The position numbers and the translations under genes were made by a program. From assembly GCA_021464415.1 (NCBI GenBank), contig CM038471.1:33639234-33703233 (forward strand): a stretch of DNA of 64,000 nucleotides. Reading direction: 5' to 3'. The stretch comes from Lonicera japonica. Its lineage: Eukaryota > Streptophyta > Magnoliopsida > Dipsacales > Caprifoliaceae. The notes beneath the pieces were generated by a model. It was given only the letters and a program-made list of their open reading frames with translations. It ran no database searches and was not told the origin of the DNA. Shown piece after piece: positions 35,001 through 41,542 of the stretch. Numbering within the stretch: the first letter of the stretch is position 1; each line of letters opens with the position of its first letter.

Positions 35001-35710
35001 ATGGGGCCTCCCGCCCGATCTCCGGGCTTTGGCGGCTCATCCTCTCGTCCACCCTTGTTCCCCATTCGTGAGGAGGGAGGGTCTTCTTCTGCAGCTGCTC
35101 CTGCAGGGGTCATCTATTTCGTGGGTAGATCTACCTCCACTCCCCAGAGATATTTCTTATGTCGGCGCGGGCCTATGTCGATATTCTGTCCCGGAGTATC
35201 CCCTTCCCGAGGATACTTTTGATTTCTTGGGTGGTCGCTCTGATGATGAGGTATCTTCTTCAACTTCTCCTGATACTTTCCTGTTTATATCTATTTATTT
35301 TGACTGTGCTGACTCTCCTCTTATCTTATGTCTTTTCACAGAGAGTGGGTGTACGGGTGGCAGACCTACGGGCCTGGTATTCCCAGTATTTCTACAGCTG
35401 GAACCTGCTCCAGTACGTCGGTCGAGACCCTCCAGCATACATGCGCGACTATCAGAGGGCTATCGACGTCTCCTTACGGCCGGACGACCCCCTGACTTCC
35501 TCCCATGCCCGGACGGATTCTCGGAGGAGCAGTAGTCGGACTTCCAGGCGTTCCCGATCGTCGGTGATCCGTCCTACGGCACCGGTCCAGTCCACGGGGC
35601 CTTCTCAGGCGGCAGTTCCTTCTGTTCCCGGCGTCCCAGTTGTTGATCTTACCCCCGAGGAGGGCTCGGGAGATAGTGGGAGCGTGTCAAAACGCGCCCG
35701 AGTAGATTAG
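32044..35710 (+). CDS. Antisense plant mobile domain (PMD) protein of element 2, five exons
   Basis: Exons inferred from GT-AG sites and frame: 32044-32289, 33124-33792, 33881-34054, 34143-35250, 35342-35710. Introns are 834, 88, 88 and 91 bp. Exon 2 carries the PMD core (aminotransferase-like plant mobile domain, PF10536), with WWDTTHTFHWSWGEMTMTPL and LFALTGIPSGG. Exon 4 ends in a long acidic, Pro/Gly/Ala-rich low-complexity tail. Exon 5 has an Arg/Ser-rich stretch and ends KRARVD, a possible nuclear signal. Exon 4 has one extra base in a GGGG run (near 35106) compared with element 3, which shifts the frame. That is either a real lesion or an assembly error. Host PMD proteins (MAIN, MAIL1) act in nuclear silencing and gene expression. 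The role of transposon versions is unknown. Confidence 0.8.
32460..33105 (+). repeat. Minisatellite in intron 1 of the PMD gene
   Basis: About ten tandem copies of a 57-66-bp unit containing CTCATAATTACACCAAAGTA followed by CCCTCAGGTTTTGGA, some truncated. It fills most of the 834-bp intron. Element 3 has six copies at the same place. Confidence 0.92.
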
Positions 35711-36022
35711 TTTTCCCTTTCTGCACTAAGTCGTTAGTTTTGGACAGATGTGCTTAGACAGATATTTAAAAACTGTTCTTTTATTGGTTTTATAAAATAT
35801 CTTTATCTGTGTTTGATTATACTTTTATTCTGTCTGTGCAAGATATATACACATATATATATAAGAGTCGGTAATTTAAAAGTCATACCTTGTAGTGTAG
35901 TGATACTTATGTTTCCTGCAAAAAAGAACAAAGTGAGAACAGAAAGGCATCCAGAAGTGATTCTTTTGGCAAAAATGACCATTATGTATAAGGAAACAAG
36001 TAGGGTGCCCCCCAGATGGGTT

Positions 36023-36132
36023 TGTCGCGCGACAATCCCTCCTGGTCATGGGTTTGTCGCGCGACACTTCCCCCTGAAAATGGGTTTGTCGCGCGACAAA
36101 CAGGTACAGGACCCTCTTTTTTGCTATAAATA
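36023..36132 (+). promoter_or_regulatory. Promoter of the antisense DUF7745-like gene in element 2
   Basis: Three perfect TGTCGCGCGACA palindromes at 36023-36034, 36055-36066 and 36087-36098, spaced 32 bp start to start. TATAAATA follows at 36125-36132 and the start codon at 36169. The regular spacing is about three DNA helical turns. Confidence 0.72.
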
Positions 36133-36168
36133 CACCCATCTTCCTTCCTTCATCCACGCCTCTCCAAA

Positions 36169-37425
36169 ATGTCTTCCTACCGTACCAACTCTGATTTTTC
36201 TTATGTTAAAGCTCGAGATGCTCTGATATCTTCTGAAAATGGTTTGAACTTTGGTGCATTCAGTCCTTTGGCGGGCTGGTGCCATCGTCCTGTAGATTTC
36301 TCCTTTCTTTTAGGTGCCTTGTATTTCTGGAGTCCTGCGGACCATCTCTTCCGTTTTGGACTAGATGAGCTCTGCCCAACCTATGAGGAGTTCTCCTGGC
36401 TGTTACGTTCTGACGTTCGTCTCCCGATGGCAGTTCCTATAGAAGGAATCGGTCCCCGCGACATGCTAATTGCTCTGTTAGCCATTCCCCAAGCGGCCTG
36501 CGATGGTTTCATTGTCGACGGTCTCCTTGACCTCCACAAAATGGTGAGGTTCTTTCATCGTTATGAAGATAGGGCCTCTTACGGCGTGGGGCGTACTGCA
36601 GCGGCCCTGATTTGCCTGGTTTCTGATATGCTGCTGGTGACAGGTTCTTCCCGTGTTGATCCGACTATCTTGAGTCTGATTTACCAGGCTAGAAATGGGG
36701 AGTCTATAGTGCCGATCATTCTTGCAGAGACCTTGAATGGTCTTGATGATGTTCAACGGGGGGCCTCGCCCTTCTTCCGGGGGAGCCCGCGTCTGCTATA
36801 CATGTGGCTGCTAGAGCGCTTTCGATCGGTGGGTTTCAGCGGAGTTCGGCTCGACAATCCGACTCATTTCTTCCATCGGCCTCTCTTTGGTGCTTTGACC
36901 ATGTCTTCCTCTGATTGGACGGTGTGGTTTTCGGAGAACTTTCGGGCTATCCGGTGGAACATTCCTTGGTGGAAGCTGAGGGCGATGGTACTTAGTACTG
37001 GGGGTCAGAACTACGTTCGGCTCCGCGGGCTCTGGTTTACTTCCTTTTACCTCCCTGGGCGTCTTCTTCGGCAGTTTAACATTCCTCAGGAGGTTCCCCT
37101 TGGTCTGAACAACTTCTCTTCTGAGTCTAAATTTGTGACCCCACATGTTTCTTTATTGGTAGAGAGGATGTGGCGTGCTCGACTGACTCGTCAGTTTAAC
37201 TATGCCCGTTTTGGTATTTCCAGGCCCCTCCGGGCTGACATTATCCGCTATTGCTGGCAATCTCTAGAAGGAGAGCTGATTGATGACCCCTTTCAAATGG
37301 AGTGGTTCCGATTCATGGATTCTGAGCCTACAGAGGATGGCATTGTCTTTGCGTACCAGATTTTGGATGAGGCTCGAATTGATTTGGCCGCTGAGGACCC
37401 AGTGTGGCCAACCCCTAGGGATTAG
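36169..37425 (+). CDS. Antisense DUF7745-like protein of element 2
   Basis: A single open frame of 418 codons with no internal stop. Landmarks that, from memory, match plant DUF7745 proteins: HLFRFGLDELCPTYEEFSWL near residue 60, a segment with VPIILAETLNGLDD near 180, a WWKLRAMVL...GLWFTSFYLPGRLLRQF stretch near 265, and a basic ERMWRARLTRQF stretch. No signal peptide or catalytic motif is apparent. It follows the PMD gene in the same direction, with its own TATA box and palindrome cluster, and runs tail to tail into pol. The element 3 copy has exactly the same length but many stops. Function unknown; a regulatory partner of the PMD protein is only an inference. Confidence 0.78.
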   Translation: MSSYRTNSDFSYVKARDALISSENGLNFGAFSPLAGWCHRPVDFSFLLGALYFWSPADHLFRFGLDELCPTYEEFSWLLRSDVRLPMAVPIEGIGPRDMLIALLAIPQAACDGFIVDGLLDLHKMVRFFHRYEDRASYGVGRTAAALICLVSDMLLVTGSSRVDPTILSLIYQARNGESIVPIILAETLNGLDDVQRGASPFFRGSPRLLYMWLLERFRSVGFSGVRLDNPTHFFHRPLFGALTMSSSDWTVWFSENFRAIRWNIPWWKLRAMVLSTGGQNYVRLRGLWFTSFYLPGRLLRQFNIPQEVPLGLNNFSSESKFVTPHVSLLVERMWRARLTRQFNYARFGISRPLRADIIRYCWQSLEGELIDDPFQMEWFRFMDSEPTEDGIVFAYQILDEARIDLAAEDPVWPTPRD

Positions 37426-37652
37426 TTTCTTCTTTGTATGCTGTACTTCCTTTGTAACTCTCGGTGTTCTGAACCACCTCTTTAATAATATATGAAGGGA
37501 CTTTTTATGAGAAATAAATTTCTTTACAAAGCTTTAAACCGGGCCTGAAGTCACTTCTCAGGTTGCCTACGTTCCCCCCTTTTTGATTTTTTCCAGAAAA
37601 TACAATATTCGAGTTGGGGCTCAGGTTTACGTAGTTCTTATACATGTCGTGC
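37426..37652 (+). terminator. Convergent 3' region between the antisense gene and pol
   Basis: 227 bp between the stop of the DUF7745-like gene and the stop of pol on the other strand. A plus-strand AATAAA lies at 37513-37518. Transcripts from both strands are likely to overlap here, which could give double-stranded RNA. Confidence 0.5.
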
Positions 37653-40019
37653 TTATTGATAATACTTCTTCAGTCGGTCCATGTTGACTGGTGAATGTAG
37701 TAACTGCCCGTCTAGGTCAGTGAGTATAGTGGCGCCCCCTGTATTGATTTCTTTGACGATATACGGCCCTGTCCACTTCTGCCCGAACTTTCCCCTCGGA
37801 TCTCTGGCTGGCTCTCGAATTTCTTTCAACACGATGTCATTTTCAGTGATACCCCGAGTCCTCACTCTCTGGTTAAATGCTCGAGCGATTCTCTTCTGAT
37901 ATCCTTGATGGTGGTATGCGGCTTTCAATCTTTTCTCATCTAGTAAGGCTAGCTCGTTATAACGTGCCTGGACCCACTCCAGTTCATTGACCTGATTCTC
38001 TAGCATTACTCTGAGGGAAGGGACCTCTAACTCGACAGGGAGGACTGCTTCCATCCCGTATGTAAGCGAGAACGGGGTTGCCCCGGTAGAGACCCTTTCG
38101 GTGGTGCGGTATCCCCACAATGCATATGGTAATTTCTCCGGCCAGTCCCGGCAGGTGTCGGTCATCTTGCTTAGGATATTCTTCAAATTCTTGTTGGCGG
38201 CTTCAACTGCCCCATTGGTTTGTGGTCTATATGGCGAAGATTTGTGTCGGGTGATACCGTATTCCTCCATGACTGTATTAGCTTCTCCTTCGAAGTGGGT
38301 GCCGTTATCTGAGATGATCTCGTGTGGGACCCCATATCGGCAGACAATATTCCTTTTGATGAATCGGGCAACTTTCCTGGCATCCAGGGTTTGGTAAGAT
38401 TCGGCTTCCACCCATTTGGTGAAGTAGTCGATGGCTACTAGTATGAATTCATGGCCGTTGCTGGCTTTGGGTGAGACTTTCCCAATGACGTCAATTCCCC
38501 AGGCTGAAAAAGGCCAGGGAGCAGTCATGTTGTACAACTCTTTTGGAGGAAGCTTCTGGGACTTAGCATAAATTTGGCATTTGTGACAACGGCGTACATG
38601 ATCAGCGCAGTCAGTTTGTAGGGTAGACCAGAAATACCCTTGCCTGATGATCTTGCGGGCAAGCGTATGCCCGCTCATATGAGGTCCGCAATCGCCCCCA
38701 TGTATCTGATCCATCATTCTAACTGATTCTTCTTCGGTGAGACATTGAAGATGAGTCCCGTCGTAGTTCCTCTTATATAATCTTCCGGCACAGAGTATGA
38801 ATCCTGATGCTAGTCTCCTGAGTGTGACCCGTGTTCTCTTGTCTGCTTTCTCGGGATACTGATGGTTCTTCAGCAGGTTCCAGATATCATAAAACCAAAC
38901 GGTTGAGTCACCGTCTTTTTCAATTTCCACCTCAAGGGTCATGCAGTGCGCGGGTCCTGATTTCTTTTGTACCGTGAGGGTTATTTCTTCCATCCCCTCC
39001 GGAATATCGATCATAGATGCCAGGGTTGCCAATGCGTCAGCAAAACTGTTCTGGGACCTGGGGATATAGTAAAACTCCACACGCTCGAACCTTCCTGCGA
39101 CTTCTTCTAGTCGGGCGAGGTAAGGGACCAATTTCTCATCTCTGATCTTCCATTCCTTCAGAACTTGATGGACCACTAGTGCTGAATCTCCGTATACCTG
39201 TATCCTCCTTATACCCTTTTGAAAAGCGATCTCTAACCCGAGTATGCAGGCTTCATATTCGGCCATATTGTTGGTGCAGAAGAAGTCCAGTCGATATGAT
39301 ACCGGGGAGTGAGTTTGGTCTGGAGAGACTAACAGGATGCCTATCCCGTTTCCGTTCCGATTGGCGGCCCCGTCAAAGTACAACCTCCAGTCTTCATTGA
39401 TCTCGACGTTCATGATGGTTTCGTCCGGGAATTCGGCTTCTTCTATCATGTCTCCCAATATCGGATTGTGGGCCAGGTAATCAGCTATGATCTTGCCTTT
39501 GACTGCCTTCTGGGTCATGTAGGTGATGTCGAATTCGGAGAGTAGAAATAACCATTTTGCCATTCGATTCGAGAGAGCCGGTTTCTCGAAGAGGTATTTC
39601 AACGGATCAATCCGTGATGCCAGGATGACTGGAAAAACTAGCATGTAGTGCCGTAGTTTCTGTGTTACCCAGACGAGAGCGGTACACGATTTTTCCAATG
39701 GTGTGTAGTTTATCTCAAATGGGGATAGCTTTTTGCTGAGGAAATAGATGGCCTGCTCCTTCCGGGTATCGGTGAGGTGTTGGGCTAGCATTGCTCCTGC
39801 GGCTGAATCAGTGACGGTTAGGTACAGAATTAGTGGTAGTCCGGTCTGAGGCGGGGCTAACACTGGGGGCTTGGAGAGGTAATCTTTGATTTTGTCAAAA
39901 GCCTCCTGGCATTGATCGTTCCATTCTCCTGTTGAAGACTTCCTCAGGAGTTTGAAGATGGGTTCGCACTTTTGAGTGAGCTGAGAGATAAACCTACTGA
40001 TGTACTGCAGATTACCCAA
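37653..40019 (-). CDS. Element 2 pol, part 2: RNase H, second RNase H, integrase
   Basis: 788 codons. Residues ~50-185 are the gypsy RNase H / connection region. Residues ~215-345 are a second RNase H of archaeal-like type, with YFDGAANRNGNG, AEYEAC, YGDSALVV and NSFADALA supplying acidic residues. A zinc-binding HHCC region near 425-465 contains CHKCQIYAK. The integrase core has WGIDVIG, IISDNGTHFEGE and GAVEAANKN for its DDE residues. Paired RNase H domains are a mark of Tat elements. The frame enters from RT by a one-base shift near 40025, in a T/G run where element 1 has one more base. It may be a real defect or an assembly error. Confidence 0.9.
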   Translation of the reverse strand: MGNLQYISRFISQLTQKCEPIFKLLRKSSTGEWNDQCQEAFDKIKDYLSKPPVLAPPQTGLPLILYLTVTDSAAGAMLAQHLTDTRKEQAIYFLSKKLSPFEINYTPLEKSCTALVWVTQKLRHYMLVFPVILASRIDPLKYLFEKPALSNRMAKWLFLLSEFDITYMTQKAVKGKIIADYLAHNPILGDMIEEAEFPDETIMNVEINEDWRLYFDGAANRNGNGIGILLVSPDQTHSPVSYRLDFFCTNNMAEYEACILGLEIAFQKGIRRIQVYGDSALVVHQVLKEWKIRDEKLVPYLARLEEVAGRFERVEFYYIPRSQNSFADALATLASMIDIPEGMEEITLTVQKKSGPAHCMTLEVEIEKDGDSTVWFYDIWNLLKNHQYPEKADKRTRVTLRRLASGFILCAGRLYKRNYDGTHLQCLTEEESVRMMDQIHGGDCGPHMSGHTLARKIIRQGYFWSTLQTDCADHVRRCHKCQIYAKSQKLPPKELYNMTAPWPFSAWGIDVIGKVSPKASNGHEFILVAIDYFTKWVEAESYQTLDARKVARFIKRNIVCRYGVPHEIISDNGTHFEGEANTVMEEYGITRHKSSPYRPQTNGAVEAANKNLKNILSKMTDTCRDWPEKLPYALWGYRTTERVSTGATPFSLTYGMEAVLPVELEVPSLRVMLENQVNELEWVQARYNELALLDEKRLKAAYHHQGYQKRIARAFNQRVRTRGITENDIVLKEIREPARDPRGKFGQKWTGPYIVKEINTGGATILTDLDGQLLHSPVNMDRLKKYYQ

Positions 40020-41542
40020 AAAACCCGGATTTCTCTCTCGGTACGAGGCTCGGGCATGTCTTGGATAGCTTGAACTTTAGCGGGGTCCACCTCGATTCCT
40101 TTCTTACTGACGACATATCCCAGGAGTTTTCCTTTGGTTACCCCGAACACACATTTCTGCGGATTGAGTCTCATCTGATACTGGCGGAGCCGATCAAAGA
40201 AGGCTCGCAAGGCTGGTACGTGGCCTTCCCTCTCTTTTGACTTGATTATCATGTCGTCTACATACACCTCTACTTCTTTGTGAATCATGTCGTGAAAGAT
40301 AGCCGTAGCTGCCCTCTGATATGTTGCCCCGGCGTTCTTCAGCCCAAACGGCATAACGGTGTAGCAGTATGTTCCCCATGGTGTGATAAATGCTGTTTTC
40401 TCCTGGTGATCCGGGTGCATCTTGATCTGGTTATATCCGGCAAAACCATCCACAAATGACTTCAGGGCGTGGTTGGCAGTATTATCTACTATCAAATCGA
40501 TGTTGGGCAATGGAAAATCGTCCTTTGGACAAGCTTTATTGAGATCCCGGTAATCCACACACATGCGGACTTTCCCGTTAGCCTTTGGAACAGGCACGAT
40601 GTTGGCTAACCACGAGGGGTACTCGATCACCCGTAAGAATCCCACACTCAGTTGTTTCATTACTTCTTCTTTCACTTTCAAGGACCATTCTGGCGTAAGT
40701 TTCCTCAGCTTCTGTTTGACGGGCCTAAGTTCTGGATTGGTGTGTATTTCGTGCATGACTATCTGACTGTTCAAACCCGGCATATCTGCATAAGACCAGG
40801 CGAAGACATCCACATACTCTTTCAGAGTTTGTGTGAATTCTTCTCTCTCTGTCCCACTTAGGCTTGCCCCAATGCGGACCTCTTTTCTTTCCTCCTCTGT
40901 TCCGAGGTTAATCACAAGAGTGTCTCCTTCCTCGCTTTGTATACGTTGCTCCTCCCGTTCAGGGTGTTCGTTCATTCTTTCCAATTCCATATAAGCAATT
41001 ACAGAATTAAAAATAACAGGATAACGCAAAATAGACTCTTCTTTATTGATACTAGTATTTACAGGTACAAGTTTAAAAAGTTCATTTAGGAGTGACTCCT
41101 TCCTATCCTTACCCTCACTCTTATCTCTCACCCTTACAATTTCGCTCTTTTCCCTTTCCCCTTGGTAGTCTGGATCAGCGTATATCAAGTGTACAGGGTC
41201 GTCTCCTGGCTCATCATCTCCCAGAGCCATGATGTCGAAGAGATCTCCGATCATTTCTTCCTCTTCGCCTTTCATGTCTTCACTTTCTTCCTTCGGCCCG
41301 ATTGTCAACTTGGTAGCGAAGCTGTGTACGGTGTTTTCTTTGATATATAGGTCCTCTTCATAGAAGATTTCCCACCCAGGAAGGTTCTCTCCGTCGCTGT
41401 TTCTCCAAGGCTCCTGGAAGCCGCAAAAGGGGAAGTCCTCTCCTTCTTTGACAAAGAACCCGTTCAGAGAGCTGAAACTCGGATACTGATGCCCTCGACC
41501 CCTTTTTTGTTGATCGTCCTCTTCAGTGTGTTGGTACCCCAA
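39944..41542 (-). CDS. Element 2 pol, part 1: reverse transcriptase
   Basis: 532 codons, the last ~25 out of frame after the shift near 40025. The N-terminal ~200 residues are an acidic linker between protease and RT with no recognised domain. RT landmarks follow: VDYRDLNKACPKDDFPLP, SFVDGFAGYNQIKMHP (motif A, present here but missing in element 1), TVMPFGLKNAGATYQR and VYVDDMIIKS. Copies DNA from element RNA in the particle. In element 1 this frame is continuous with the upstream gag-protease frame. Here a one-base difference near 41545 (a T/G run) separates them with a 20-base overlap. Confidence 0.9.
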   Translation of the reverse strand: MGYQHTEEDDQQKRGRGHQYPSFSSLNGFFVKEGEDFPFCGFQEPWRNSDGENLPGWEIFYEEDLYIKENTVHSFATKLTIGPKEESEDMKGEEEEMIGDLFDIMALGDDEPGDDPVHLIYADPDYQGEREKSEIVRVRDKSEGKDRKESLLNELFKLVPVNTSINKEESILRYPVIFNSVIAYMELERMNEHPEREEQRIQSEEGDTLVINLGTEEERKEVRIGASLSGTEREEFTQTLKEYVDVFAWSYADMPGLNSQIVMHEIHTNPELRPVKQKLRKLTPEWSLKVKEEVMKQLSVGFLRVIEYPSWLANIVPVPKANGKVRMCVDYRDLNKACPKDDFPLPNIDLIVDNTANHALKSFVDGFAGYNQIKMHPDHQEKTAFITPWGTYCYTVMPFGLKNAGATYQRAATAIFHDMIHKEVEVYVDDMIIKSKEREGHVPALRAFFDRLRQYQMRLNPQKCVFGVTKGKLLGYVVSKKGIEVDPAKVQAIQDMPEPRTEREIRVFWVICSTSVGLSLSSLKSANPSSNS

